In this document: piece by piece, positions 19,368-28,360 of the stretch | Position numbering within the stretch: the stretch's first letter is position 1 | How the letters are laid out: the number at the start of each line of letters is the position of its first letter | From: Pirellulales bacterium | GTDB lineage: Bacteria > Planctomycetota > Planctomycetia > Pirellulales > JACPPG01 | DNA: 64,000 bases | Direction of reading: 5' to 3' | NCBI GenBank assembly: GCA_035546535.1 | Contig: DASZWQ010000111.1 | Coordinates: forward strand, 111,456 to 175,455 | Position numbers and translations under genes: made by a program | The notes under the pieces: generated by a model | Databases searched by the model: none | The model's input: the letters and a program-made list of their open reading frames with translations, nothing else | What the model was told of the DNA's origin: nothing

Positions 19368-21800
19368 TTAGGCGGCCGCGTCGCGGATAATTTTTCCTGG
19401 CGGCCCTATCGGGCCATGAGCGGCGAGTTTCGCCCGCCGGTGTGCTTTGCGAATCGTTTGCCGGACGATTTCCTCGATGCGCCGCGCCATCCCCACCTCA
19501 TCCGGAAACCCTTGGACGTAAGCCATGCCATTGGCGGCGCGGCGGGCACGCTCGACGTCGTCTGCCAGAATCTGCTGCACCTCGCGAGCCATCAGGTCGG
19601 GCGAGGGATTCAGCAAAAAGATGTTCTCTTCACCGCCATAATTCACGGCCGCGGCGTCACGCCCGATGTCGGCTACGGCCAGACCGCAGGCCATCATCTC
19701 GTACGGCACCAGGCTGGGATTGGTCGTCGAGAAGACAATTCCCAGATCCGCATTGCGATAAAGCTCGGCCAGCGCCTGCAAGCTCGGCAGCATCTGCAAG
19801 TTGGCGTGCGGAAACGGAACCGTTTCGCTCTCGATCTTCGACGAGCCGTACAGCACGATTTCCACGTCGGGATTGCGCCGCGCGAACTGGGCCAGCATCG
19901 CGATCCCCAGCTCGTAGCAGCGGCGATTCCACTCCGGACGCGCGAAGAACAATACGCGCCGGTGCCGCACCGTGCGCGTCCCTGGTCCGTAGATCGACGT
20001 ATCGATCGGAAAATAAAACTCGTGGGCGTCCCGGCTGTACTCGCGCTCCAGCACCGTCTTGGGCCACGGGCCACTCGTGACGTGCGTGAACCCCAGCCGA
20101 TACGTGTTCTCGGCCAGGATGTACTCCGAACCCATGGGGTAGAACATCGGCTCGAAATCTTGCACGAAGTAGAACGGATGGCGAACGCGGTGGCGATTCG
20201 CCTGCAGGCAGTAGGCCGTTGACCAGTGCGTGGCGAAGCAGACGTCGTGACGCCCGGTCGTGCCGCGATAGCGCACGAAATCCACCTCCGACAGGTCGTA
20301 GAAGTTCTGGCAGACGAATTCTTTCGTCGAATCGTCTTGGGTCTCGGTGTGGTACAGCGTGACGCGATGGCCGAATTCGCTCAGCTTCTTGGCCGCGCGA
20401 TAGATGTTGCGATGTCCGCCCGAGCCGGCCGAAGGCTGCGGCACGATCCAGGCGATGTCCAAGCAATTCAAGTCGCAGGGGCCGTCGTTCGCCGCCTCGA
20501 TGATCGTGTGATAAACGTCCACGATTGCCGCGGCGCAGGAATGAATCGAGAATCGCGGTACGAAACGGGCCGTGGCTGCGCGTCCCATCTCGATGCGTAG
20601 CTTGCGGTCGGCGACCAGGCGATCGAGCGCCGCGAACCATTCGGCCGGGGTGGCCGCAACGAAGCCATCCTTGCCGTGCGTGATGCACTGGCCGTAGCTA
20701 TCGGTCGCCGACGCGACGGTCGGCACACCGACGAGGGCCGCCTCGAAGATCTTCAGCTCGCTCTTGCCGGCGGTGAAGGGATTGTCGAGTTCCAGCGGCG
20801 CGATATTGATGTCGACCGTCGCCAGCTCGCGCAACATGTCCAAGGGGGACATGAACCGCTTGCGAATGATCCGGCTCTCGAAGCCCGCGAAGTCGGCCGG
20901 CAATTCCAATGGCCCCACGATCAGGAATTCCACCTCAGGCCGCTCGCGCATCACGCGGGCCACGGCGCCGGCGGCTTCAAGAAAGTCTTTATTGTGCGTG
21001 GCCGAGCCCGAGAAATAGCCGATCCGCGTTCTCGGCGATTCCGCCTTTGTGGCGGGCCACTGCCGCGCGACGGCCAATTGCTCGTCGTTGATCGTGTTCG
21101 GAATGACGTGGGCCGGTTTTCCCAGCCGCTCGATGCGTTCTTTCAAGAAGCTTGTCGTGCAGGTCGCCGCGTCGGCCTCGAGCAGCATCTCGCGATAGCC
21201 GCACACGCCGCGCCGATACTCGGCGACTTGCTCGGGCGAGTAGCCGCGAATGCCGTCGACATGATGGATGCTTTCCGGCTCGAACACCAGGTCGTCGACG
21301 TCGAAGACGACCGGAATCTTCAGCCGCCGCGCCTCGGCCAGCACTTCCGCCAGGGCCGGCGTTTTGATCGAGCGAAAGACAACGATCAAATCGGCGAGCC
21401 CAAGGATGTCGAGCTCGATCGGATGCGAAGAGTCGAACACCTTGCCGAGCACGCCTTCGCCGTGCAAGCCTGCGATCACGTTTTGCACCCGGTAGCGGAA
21501 CGACTCGCCGGTGCCGCCGCCGGCGAAGAACAAAACCAAGCGCAGGCTGCTGCCCGACAATTGGCTGACCGGGCTTTCCATGACCGAGAGGACTTCGCGA
21601 TTGGCGCGGCTGCTGGCCGTGCCTTGCCGGTATTTCCACCAGCCGTGGAGTAGCACATCGCGAAGATGCTTCACCCGTTCGCGCCGCGGCGAACCGAGTG
21701 GCAAAAGCGAGTCGCGCAGTTGGCGCACCCTCGCGCGCAAGCCGGGACGACGACCGCCCGGGCGAGTTGCTCGATCGATATTGTGCGAATTTACGGACAC
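19368..21800 (-). CDS. Double-domain glycosyltransferase (GT4-GT4, C-terminal half WsaF-like)
   Basis: 810 aa from a GTG at 21800, preferred because a strong GGGGGGAGG lies just upstream. A basic N-terminal tail (about 80 residues) precedes a GT4-type domain at about 85-440 (RIGYFSGSATHNKDF, then APLELDNPFTAGKSELKIFE). A second domain at about 460-790 begins IAWIVPQPSAGSGGHRNIYR and carries FVQDFEPMFYPMG and NPSLVPYEMMACGL. That pattern is typical of WsaF-type rhamnosyltransferases of S-layer glycan synthesis. It is the first gene of the minus-strand run down to 10067. A rhamnosyl role is inferred and fits the nearby rfb genes. Confidence 0.83.
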   Translation of the reverse strand: MSVNSHNIDRATRPGGRRPGLRARVRQLRDSLLPLGSPRRERVKHLRDVLLHGWWKYRQGTASSRANREVLSVMESPVSQLSGSSLRLVLFFAGGGTGESFRYRVQNVIAGLHGEGVLGKVFDSSHPIELDILGLADLIVVFRSIKTPALAEVLAEARRLKIPVVFDVDDLVFEPESIHHVDGIRGYSPEQVAEYRRGVCGYREMLLEADAATCTTSFLKERIERLGKPAHVIPNTINDEQLAVARQWPATKAESPRTRIGYFSGSATHNKDFLEAAGAVARVMRERPEVEFLIVGPLELPADFAGFESRIIRKRFMSPLDMLRELATVDINIAPLELDNPFTAGKSELKIFEAALVGVPTVASATDSYGQCITHGKDGFVAATPAEWFAALDRLVADRKLRIEMGRAATARFVPRFSIHSCAAAIVDVYHTIIEAANDGPCDLNCLDIAWIVPQPSAGSGGHRNIYRAAKKLSEFGHRVTLYHTETQDDSTKEFVCQNFYDLSEVDFVRYRGTTGRHDVCFATHWSTAYCLQANRHRVRHPFYFVQDFEPMFYPMGSEYILAENTYRLGFTHVTSGPWPKTVLEREYSRDAHEFYFPIDTSIYGPGTRTVRHRRVLFFARPEWNRRCYELGIAMLAQFARRNPDVEIVLYGSSKIESETVPFPHANLQMLPSLQALAELYRNADLGIVFSTTNPSLVPYEMMACGLAVADIGRDAAAVNYGGEENIFLLNPSPDLMAREVQQILADDVERARRAANGMAYVQGFPDEVGMARRIEEIVRQTIRKAHRRAKLAAHGPIGPPGKIIRDAAA

Positions 21801-22111
21801 ATTGAACCTCCCCCCTCACGCGCGTCGCCACGTGGTGCTAGCAGATGCGAGCAGCCGGCAATGCGCCGCAAGTTTGTAGCCCATCCTCGCGAGCGAGGTC
21901 AACACGGATTGCTCGTTCCGTTGCTAGCATCGGTCAGCCGCGCGGAGGCGTCGCGGACCGTCCTCCATTGCCAGCTTCCAAGGCGATCTGTTACGTTGCC
22001 GTCCGAACGACCGATGGCGGTTCGGGATGCCTCGGTGGGCTGGCAAGTTGCGGGGGCGCCACGAGTTCACAGGCCCCCGAGTCTTGGGGCCATGAGGAGA
22101 ACCGCCGGTTT
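21801..22111. other. Divergent intergenic region
   Basis: This region separates the GT4-GT4 gene (minus) from a methyltransferase gene (plus) and should hold both promoters. No consensus promoter, hairpin or small gene stands out. The plus-strand frame is open back to 21845, but the residues upstream of 22112 look non-coding. Confidence 0.5.
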
Positions 22112-23002
22112 ATGCATTCTCAAAGGCGCGTGGGCGATCGGTCGACGTCCTTACCTTCGCAGCCGAACGCGCACGACGGGCCGCATGTGTCGCACCTTGA
22201 TTCTCCGGTTGGCACGCCGCATCTCGGCGTCACGGACTTCGCCGCGCCTGCGGAGGCTGAGGCGACGCGTGGCCGTCAGACCCACCTGGAATTCCTCCGC
22301 GCGCTGCACGCCCGGCTTGCGCCACGGTTCTATCTCGAGATCGGCATCCGGCACGGCAACAGCCTGGTCTTGGCCAATTGCCGGGCCCTGGGCGTCGACC
22401 CCGCTCCCGAGATCGGCGCCTTGCTCGCCGCGACCATACAGGTCGTTTCTCAAACCAGCGATGATTTCTTTGCGCAGCGTGCCGACGATCTATTGTCCGC
22501 AGGTTTGGACCTGGCCTTTATCGACGGCATGCACTGGTTCGAGTTTGCCCTGCGCGATTTTCTGAACATCGAGCGGCGCGCGCACCCAGGGACGGTCGTC
22601 GTCTTCGACGACATTTTTCCTGGGCACCCTTGGCAGGCCGCGCGCGACCGTCGCACGCGCGTGTGGACCGGCGACATCTGGAAAATCGTGGTCTGTTTGC
22701 GCAAGTACCGCCCTGACTTGCTTTTGATTCCCTGCGACACGTGGCCGACCGGCATGCTGCTGGTGCTCGGACTTGACGTGGCGAACCACACCTTGTCGCG
22801 CCAGTACGACAGGCTCGTGCAGGAGTTTGTCGAACTCGATGATGGGCACATTCCTGCCTGCGTGCTTTCGCGCCAAGACGCCTGGGCGCCTGATGATCCT
22901 CGAATCGGGACACTGCTCGCGGATGTTCGCGAAGCGCGTGAGTCCGCCAACCCACGTTCGGCCATTCAAACGATTGTGGCGGCGTTTCGCGCCGCGGTTT
23001 GA
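22112..23002 (+). CDS. Class I methyltransferase-like protein
   Basis: 296 aa from the ATG at 22112, with GAGGAGA about 14 bases upstream. Residues before this start in the open frame lack protein-like character. The fold is seen in FYLEIGIRHGNSLVLA (SAM motif I, about residue 75), LDLAFIDGMHWFEFALRDF and TVVVFDDIFPGHPWQA, the same pattern as the Methyltransf_24-like proteins at 10067 and 15115. The gene is divergent from the main glycan run and followed by a GT2 gene. The methyl acceptor is unknown. Confidence 0.7.
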   Translation: MHSQRRVGDRSTSLPSQPNAHDGPHVSHLDSPVGTPHLGVTDFAAPAEAEATRGRQTHLEFLRALHARLAPRFYLEIGIRHGNSLVLANCRALGVDPAPEIGALLAATIQVVSQTSDDFFAQRADDLLSAGLDLAFIDGMHWFEFALRDFLNIERRAHPGTVVVFDDIFPGHPWQAARDRRTRVWTGDIWKIVVCLRKYRPDLLLIPCDTWPTGMLLVLGLDVANHTLSRQYDRLVQEFVELDDGHIPACVLSRQDAWAPDDPRIGTLLADVREARESANPRSAIQTIVAAFRAAV

Positions 23003-23034
23003 GCCAAGCATTCAACGCGAGAGATTTCCGACCG

Positions 23035-23937
23035 ATGCAGCCCTTGCGCCTTTCCGTGATTGTCGTTGCCTATAACATGGAGCGCGAACTGCCCCGGACG
23101 CTTCGCTCGCTTGGGCCTACGATGCAATTGCGTATCGCGCCCGAGGATTATGAAATCCTGGTGGTCGACAATGGTTCGTCGCCGCCGGTGGATATCCGTG
23201 CGTATTCCGCGTGGTGCAGGAATGTCGAGATTATGCGCATCGAAAACCCGCGCATTTCACCGGCGGGCGCCATCAACAAAGCGCTTCGGCGCGCGCGAGG
23301 ACAGTTGATCGGCGTGATGATCGATGGCGCACGCATCGCGTCGCCCGGCTTGCTTGCCAACGCGCTGGCCGCGGCGCGGCTCTGCCCGCGCCCCGTGATC
23401 GCCTCGCTCGGCTTTCACCTGGGACCGGAGGTGCAGATGCAGAGCGTCGCCAAGGGGTACAACCAACAAGTCGAAGACGGCCTGCTCGCGAATGCTCGCT
23501 GGCACGAAGATGGTTATCGGTTGTTCGATATCTCGGTATTCGCGGGCTCATCGGCGGCGGGCTGGTTTCGACCGGTCTCGGAATCGAACGCGTTGTTTTT
23601 GCACGCCGCCGACTGGCAAGAACTGGGCGGCTTCGACGAAGGCTTTGCCGCGGCCGGTGGCGGACTGGTGAATCTCGATACCTACGTCCGCGCGTGCGAA
23701 TTGCCCGACAGCCAGTTGATCGTTCTATTGGGCGAAGGGACCTTTCACCAGGTGCATGGAGGTGTGGCAACTAACGCGAGCACGTCGCCGTGGAGTGAAT
23801 TTCACGCTGAATACATGCGACTGCGCGGCAAAGAGTTTTGCATGCCCGTGGCCGAGCCTTGGTACTTCGGGCAGGTTCGGCCGCAGGCGCTCGATTCGAT
23901 CGCGCGATCAGCCGAGATGGCCAGGCCCACGCGCTAG
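23035..23937 (+). CDS. Glycosyltransferase family 2
   Basis: 300 aa from the ATG at 23035; a TTG at 22999 overlapping the previous stop would add 12 residues. The GT2 fold is visible in LSVIVVAYNMERELPRTL, ILVVDNGSSPPV (nucleotide-binding half) and ISPAGAINKALRRARGQLIGVMIDGA, where the DxD position reads MIDGA. A GFDEGFAAAGGGLVNLD segment gives the acceptor-side motif. It follows the methyltransferase gene closely, so the two probably share a transcript. The sugar transferred cannot be inferred. Confidence 0.82.
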   Translation: MQPLRLSVIVVAYNMERELPRTLRSLGPTMQLRIAPEDYEILVVDNGSSPPVDIRAYSAWCRNVEIMRIENPRISPAGAINKALRRARGQLIGVMIDGARIASPGLLANALAAARLCPRPVIASLGFHLGPEVQMQSVAKGYNQQVEDGLLANARWHEDGYRLFDISVFAGSSAAGWFRPVSESNALFLHAADWQELGGFDEGFAAAGGGLVNLDTYVRACELPDSQLIVLLGEGTFHQVHGGVATNASTSPWSEFHAEYMRLRGKEFCMPVAEPWYFGQVRPQALDSIARSAEMARPTR

Positions 23938-24004
23938 GAACCGTGAAATCCTCCGGGGCTGGCTGCGTTCTGTAGCCGTGGCTCAACTGTCATCCGCACC
24001 GGAT

Positions 24005-25165
24005 TCAGGCACAGAGTTCTGCCGGTCCCCCCTGGGATTCCGCCTCTTCATTAATCTCGATGGTGCGGCCCTTCCGTCTCGCTGATCCGGTCGCTGACGC
24101 GCGCCGAAGAACATGGTATGCGGGTCGCAGGCCAGGTATACGACCCAACCACCGGCGTATCACGGTGCTGGGCATACGCGATTGCAGGTCAAACAGTCGC
24201 TGCTCGATTTTCGTGCTGTATTCGATACTGCGCGTCAGCCGTTCTTCGAGGGCTGCCATGCGCTCGAGGCTCGCCGCGGCCGCACGTTCCAACGCCTGCA
24301 TGCGGCGGGTTTGCATTTGCTGCGCCGCGTTCACCTGCCGTAGAACCTCGTGCAGCGTCTGCTCGCGCGACACGGCGATGTTCTGCTCGCCGAGCAAGGG
24401 CTTGTCTGGTAACGAATCGCTAATGACGGAAATGGGCGGTGTCCAGGCGTCCGTTTGCGCTCCGAGCGACGCTCGCGACATGTTTACCAGCTTCTCGTAA
24501 AGGGAAAGCGCCTCGGTGCCGACGAGTTCTCGATCGTCAACCCGATTGTGGCAAAGATATGGGTTGAATAGCGCGGCGGTTTCGCAGTTCCAGCGCAACT
24601 GCAAGTGCTCGCACAGGCGCTGCAAGTGCGCGTGCACGACAGCCTGCGACTGGTCGTAGGGGAACCAGAACACGTGTTTCGCGGTCGCAACATGCCGCAA
24701 GAGATGCTGGTTATAGATCGTCCACAACCGCAGTCCTTCTTCGAGGTCGAGTCCGTCGCGCACGGCAAGGCTTTGCGCCACGGCCCACGGGTGCCGCACG
24801 CACGCCAACAGGGCATAGTCCGGCAAATGCCGTTGCCAGGCTGGGAAGGTGATCGTAGTGCGCGGATCCTTCCAGCCAAACAGCGGCCGCGCGGCGAACT
24901 GCGCCAACAGGCGGCTCATTCTGTTTTCGCAATCGGTATTCCAGGCAAGGCTCGCCGGCACATTCTGCCAGGTGCCGCCCGACTGTGACAATATTTCGTC
25001 GTTGATGGCCACGACGTCGCGGGCTTCCCAATGGCCGATCAAGTTGCTCGCCATCGGTTCGGTGCAGTAGTTCTCACCCAAGTACACGCCCAAGTGGTGC
25101 AGCATGCGCGTGACACACGAGGTGCCACTGCGATGCATTCCCAGGACCACGAGGCAGCGGCTCAT
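24005..25165 (-). CDS. Sulfotransferase-like protein with C-terminal coiled coil
   Basis: 386 aa from the ATG at 25165. The open frame continues upstream, but homology-like sequence starts at MSRCLVVLGMHRSGTSCVTR. GMHRSGTS is the 5'-phosphosulfate (PAPS) loop of the sulfotransferase fold. Further marks are GWKDPRTTITFPAWQR and LLACVRHPWAVAQSLAVRDG (3'-phosphate contact). About residues 270-350 are Ala/Gln/Arg-rich with heptad spacing and should form a coiled coil. A basic tail ends the protein. Its place beside the exporter genes suggests sulfation of the exported glycan, but family members with non-sulfating roles exist. Confidence 0.75.
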   Translation of the reverse strand: MSRCLVVLGMHRSGTSCVTRMLHHLGVYLGENYCTEPMASNLIGHWEARDVVAINDEILSQSGGTWQNVPASLAWNTDCENRMSRLLAQFAARPLFGWKDPRTTITFPAWQRHLPDYALLACVRHPWAVAQSLAVRDGLDLEEGLRLWTIYNQHLLRHVATAKHVFWFPYDQSQAVVHAHLQRLCEHLQLRWNCETAALFNPYLCHNRVDDRELVGTEALSLYEKLVNMSRASLGAQTDAWTPPISVISDSLPDKPLLGEQNIAVSREQTLHEVLRQVNAAQQMQTRRMQALERAAAASLERMAALEERLTRSIEYSTKIEQRLFDLQSRMPSTVIRRWLGRIPGLRPAYHVLRRASATGSARRKGRTIEINEEAESQGGPAELCA

Positions 25166-25552
25166 CGCTGGCCCCCCGGCGCAGGCTGTTTGCACAAGCT
25201 GAGAACAGCGACGCATCCTGGCATCGCTGACCGCAGCGCGCGCAGAAAAAGACCACAAACGAAGGCGTGGCGCGCTGGACAGATGCCGAAGTGATTCGGT
25301 CGATCGCTGGGGCAGAAAGTCACGGCAGTTCGGGCCTGTGGTACGCGTACGGTGGATCGCTACGCTTTTGCCCCGCGCTCCGTCTTGGCCGCATCGACGC
25401 CAGGCGTCAACGCTTACCCGAACTGCCATTCGACGTGGCGGCAAGATATCCCACCTGTCGCCTGGGGAACAAGACCGGATCAGCCGGGCGGTCGTCTGCC
25501 ATTCGGCATAGGCGCGTTGCAGGCACTGCGACCTGCGGCCGCCGCGACGAGA
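25166..25552. other. Non-coding stretch upstream of the sulfotransferase-like gene
   Basis: The region holds the presumed minus-strand promoter of the sulfotransferase-like gene. The frame of that gene stays open here, but the residues are Arg/Ala-rich and not protein-like. No RNA gene or clear repeat is seen before the element that starts at 25553. Confidence 0.5.
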
Positions 25553-25709
25553 CTAGCAGCCTGTTGAAGAACTCAACGGGCTGCGACATCGCAGGGATGC
25601 GATGGCAAAATATCGACGTAAGTCGTTATTTTGCGAGTCGTGCGAAGCTTTGCTTCGCACTTGGCAAGGTTGAAAAAAGCCACGAGGGCTTTTTTCAACA
25701 GGGTGCTAG
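25553..25709. mobile_element. Miniature element-like repeat with 16-base terminal inverted repeats
   Basis: The ends ctagcagcctgttgaa (25553-25568) and ttcaacagggtgctag (25694-25709) are inverted repeats with one mismatch. Inside are a perfect 9-base-pair hairpin (25640-25660) and a terminator-like stem (25669-25699). It encodes no protein, so it would need a transposase elsewhere. The TAG stop of the adjacent ABC ATPase gene (25706-25708) lies in its right end. No clear target duplication is visible. Confidence 0.72.
25669..25699. terminator. Bidirectional terminator-like hairpin
   Basis: Two 13-base arms (25669-25681 and 25687-25699) pair perfectly around a 5-base loop. The pattern is an A6 tract, a GC core and a T6 tract, so it could stop transcription on either strand. 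For the minus-strand ABC operon it lies 6 bases past the stop codon. It is part of the repeat element at 25553-25709. Confidence 0.72.
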
Positions 25710-26467
25710 GCCGCCTGCGTTCGCGCGGCCTGCGTGGCCTGCTCGGTATAAGCAGCGATGACCTGCGCCGTCGGTCCAGCCAGGCGAATCGTGCCGTGGT
25801 CGAGCCATAGCACGCGGTCGCACAGTTGCGCTAGTGACGACATGTCATGACTGACGATGACCACGGCCCGAGCGCTTGCTATCAGTGCTTTCATCCGCGC
25901 GCGGGCCTTGGCCTGAAACTCCATATCGCCGGCACTGAGCACCTCGTCGACGATCAGAATATCAGGCTCGATCGAGGTCGAAATCGAGAAGGCCAAACGC
26001 ACCAGCATGCCGGCCGAATAGTATCGCACCGGCACGTCGAGGAACCGCCCCAGCTCGCTGAAGTCGGCGATCGGCTGCATCTTGGCGCGGATCGAGCGAG
26101 GCGTTTCGCCCAGCAGATAACCACGATACTGGATGTTCTCCCAGCCGGTGGCATCCATTTCGAAGCCGAGCGCGATGTCGAAAAGCGAGCTGATATGGCC
26201 GTGTACCGTGCGGCGCCCCTCGGTGGGCGGATAGACGCCGGCCATGAGCTTGAGCATGGTGCTTTTGCCGGCGCCGTTGTGGCCAATGATGCCGACCCGT
26301 TCTCCCTCGCTGATCGACAGGTTGATGTTGTTCAGCGCTTTGACCAGAAACTGATTGTTCGCGCGGCGGCGGAACATGCCGCTGAGCAGGTATTCCTTGA
26401 AGCTGATTCGTCCATGCTGCCGCACGACGAACTGGAGGCTCACATTTTCCAGCGAGATCAAAGTCAT
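25706..26467 (-). CDS. Polysaccharide ABC exporter, ATP-binding subunit (Wzt/TagH-like)
   Basis: 253 aa. Walker A GHNGAGKST is at about residues 61-69, the signature helix begins RYYSAGMLVRLAF near 150, and Walker B is ILIVDEVLSAGD. Export-type ATPases of O-antigen and teichoic acid share the phrase ERVGIIGHNGAGKSTMLKLMAGVYPPTEG. The protein lacks the C-terminal carbohydrate-binding domain of some Wzt proteins. It lies 58 bases after the permease gene and pairs with it. The stop codon is inside a repeat element, so the last residues (TQAARTQAA) may not be ancestral. Confidence 0.93.
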   Translation of the reverse strand: MTLISLENVSLQFVVRQHGRISFKEYLLSGMFRRRANNQFLVKALNNINLSISEGERVGIIGHNGAGKSTMLKLMAGVYPPTEGRRTVHGHISSLFDIALGFEMDATGWENIQYRGYLLGETPRSIRAKMQPIADFSELGRFLDVPVRYYSAGMLVRLAFSISTSIEPDILIVDEVLSAGDMEFQAKARARMKALIASARAVVIVSHDMSSLAQLCDRVLWLDHGTIRLAGPTAQVIAAYTEQATQAARTQAA

Positions 26468-26525
26468 GGACCGCTCTGGCGAAGTAGCCTCGGGCGAAAT
26501 GGAACGCGCGACCTGGCTGCGCTTG

Positions 26526-27308
26526 TTACAAATAAAAGATCATCTTCCGTTCGAACCGTGACAGCAGCAGGCACGCGGCACCGGCTGCCACGGCCGCCGT
26601 CAACAGCGCGGCCCCATAGGCCGAAACCGGCGGCAGCTTGGCTTCGATCAATGGCGCCCGGATCAGTTCCAAGTAGGCCGAGATCGGATTGAACACGAGC
26701 ACCCAGTTCAAGCCGCGCTCGCGCAGCACATTGGCCGGGTACATGATCGGCGTGACGTAGAATACGACCTGCAGCAGCACCTGGATCAAATGCTGAATGT
26801 CCTGGAACAATACGTTCAGCACGCCCATGCACACGGCCAGCGACCAGGCCAGGATGAAGAATAGCGCCAGGCTGGGAACCAGGCTCACGAGCGCCGGCAC
26901 GTTGCTAAATCCGTTCAGACACCAGGACAGCGCGAGCACGACGACCAGGCCGGCCAGCAAATGAATGCTCGCCCCCAGCGTGGTGCGCAAGGGATAAATT
27001 GCCAGCGGCGCGGGATGCTGCCGGATGTACGACTCACCCTGCAGGAACGATTGGCACCCCTGCGTCATGACCGATGTCAGGAAGTTCCATGCCGTGAGCC
27101 CTGCTAGCAGATACGGCGCGAAGGTTCGCACGTCGACGTTGAAGAGCTTCGCAAAGACCGTACACAGCACGATCGTCATCGACAGCGGCAACAAGAGCGA
27201 CCAGCCGAGCCCCAGAATGGAATGCCGGTAGCAGCGTTTCAAGTCGACGCGCACCAGCGCCAACCAGAAATGCCGCAGTCGCCAGATTTCCGCGACATAA
27301 CCGGTCAC
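26526..27308 (-). CDS. Polysaccharide ABC exporter, ABC-2 type permease (Wzm/TagG-like)
   Basis: 260 aa from a GTG at 27308. This start is chosen because GGAAAGAGA lies 6 bases upstream, no ATG is available near the N-terminus, and the length then matches the family. The protein begins with an amphipathic WRLRHFWLALVRVDLKRCYR segment, followed by six hydrophobic segments (for example LGLGWSLLLPLSMTIVLCTV and VVFYVTPIMYPANVL). The membrane subunit would move a lipid-linked glycan across the inner membrane using the ATPase encoded next door. Confidence 0.9.
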   Translation of the reverse strand: MTGYVAEIWRLRHFWLALVRVDLKRCYRHSILGLGWSLLLPLSMTIVLCTVFAKLFNVDVRTFAPYLLAGLTAWNFLTSVMTQGCQSFLQGESYIRQHPAPLAIYPLRTTLGASIHLLAGLVVVLALSWCLNGFSNVPALVSLVPSLALFFILAWSLAVCMGVLNVLFQDIQHLIQVLLQVVFYVTPIMYPANVLRERGLNWVLVFNPISAYLELIRAPLIEAKLPPVSAYGAALLTAAVAAGAACLLLSRFERKMIFYL

Positions 27309-27436
27309 GTATGCTCTCTTTCCGCTCAAGGGGTGTCGCACCGCGTCAATTACTTCGCTTGCGCCGCTACCGCAGGCAGCTTTATCGCACAGATTGGGAT
27401 CAAATTCGCACCGGTCGCGAGGCACGCCGCCGCGGC

Positions 27437-28039
27437 TCACGCCGCGTGCGAATGCACACGAGTCCCAAAGCTTGTGTCGGCGAATTCCGCATAAGAAGGG
27501 AGACTGCCCGTCGCCAGGTCGTGCAGCCGGGGCAGCCGCGCGTCCTTGGCCGACAACGTCGGTAGCGCGAGCGGCCAATCGATCGCCAAGGCCGGGTCGT
27601 TCCAGGCGATGCCGATCTCGCATTCCGGACGGTAGAAGTCGCTGCACTTGTACGCCACGAGCGCGGTGGCCGAGACCACGCAAAAACCATGCGCGAAGCC
27701 GGGGGGCACGTACAGTTGACGGCCATTTTCCAGCGACAGATCAAACCCGATCCAGCGGCCGAAATGTGGCGAGCCGACGCGCACATCCGCCACGACGTCG
27801 AAGATTTGTCCCGACAGCACATAGACCAGCTTGCCTTGCGGGGCCGGGTATTGCAGGTGCAAGCCACGCAACACCCCGCGCTTCGACCAGGACATGTTGT
27901 CCTGCACCATGTTCGTGGGCAGGCCCAAGTCCTGATAGCGCTCCTGGTGCCAAGTCTCGAGGAAGTAGCCGCGCTCGTCGCGGAAGGTGCGCGGTTCGAT
28001 CAACAAGACGCCCGGCAGTTTGGCGGAGATGGTCTTCAT
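27437..28039 (-). CDS. rfbC: dTDP-4-dehydrorhamnose 3,5-epimerase
   Basis: 200 aa from the ATG at 28039; the frame is open far upstream but the protein aligns from here. Family marks are PRTFRDERGYFLETWH, a substrate loop NMSWSKRGVLRGLHLQ with the catalytic His at about residue 60, GKLVYVLSGQIFDVVADVR, and YVPPGFAHGFCV. It converts dTDP-4-keto-6-deoxyglucose to dTDP-4-keto-L-rhamnose. It is divergent from rfbB and rfbA and lies upstream of the exporter genes on the same strand. Confidence 0.95.
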   Translation of the reverse strand: MKTISAKLPGVLLIEPRTFRDERGYFLETWHQERYQDLGLPTNMVQDNMSWSKRGVLRGLHLQYPAPQGKLVYVLSGQIFDVVADVRVGSPHFGRWIGFDLSLENGRQLYVPPGFAHGFCVVSATALVAYKCSDFYRPECEIGIAWNDPALAIDWPLALPTLSAKDARLPRLHDLATGSLPSYAEFADTSFGTRVHSHAA

Positions 28040-28360
28040 GCGTGCTAGCAGTGGGTTGGATAAGGCTGGCGTTTTAGCGCGGCGTCTTTCTGCCAAAACG
28101 CTCGAACAGCGTCCAGAGCAGTTTCTATGTTTGGGGGCGGCCGGCGGTCGATTCGTAGGCCTCTTGCCCTGGATCGTGACGCGACTGCTATCGCCGCTGT
28201 AGCAGAGGCCAGCCAGCGATCTTGTCGATTGTGCGATTTCGCTGCTATAACGCTGCCCCCGCAATAAGTTTCGTCGGCGCGCCCCTACTTCACGCGCGAC
28301 AACGAAACGCCGATCCAGAAACGTAACAGGCGCGCCGGTCTTGGTCGGCGCGAGGCAGCG
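28040..28360. other. Divergent promoter region between rfbC and rfbB
   Basis: This region separates rfbC (minus) and rfbB (plus). A plus-strand promoter candidate at 28222-28251 is listed separately. No operator repeat, hairpin or small gene was recognised. Confidence 0.5.
28222..28251 (+). promoter_or_regulatory. Candidate promoter of rfbB-rfbA
   Basis: TTGTCG (28222-28227) and TATAAC (28246-28251) are separated by 18 bases and resemble -35 and -10 elements of the housekeeping sigma factor. This would leave a leader of about 100 bases before the rfbB ATG. Confidence 0.4.

Noticed and set aside
20676..21653. Plus-strand frame of 325 codons opposite the GT4-GT4 gene
   Set aside because: It mirrors a clear glycosyltransferase and has no ribosome site or motif.
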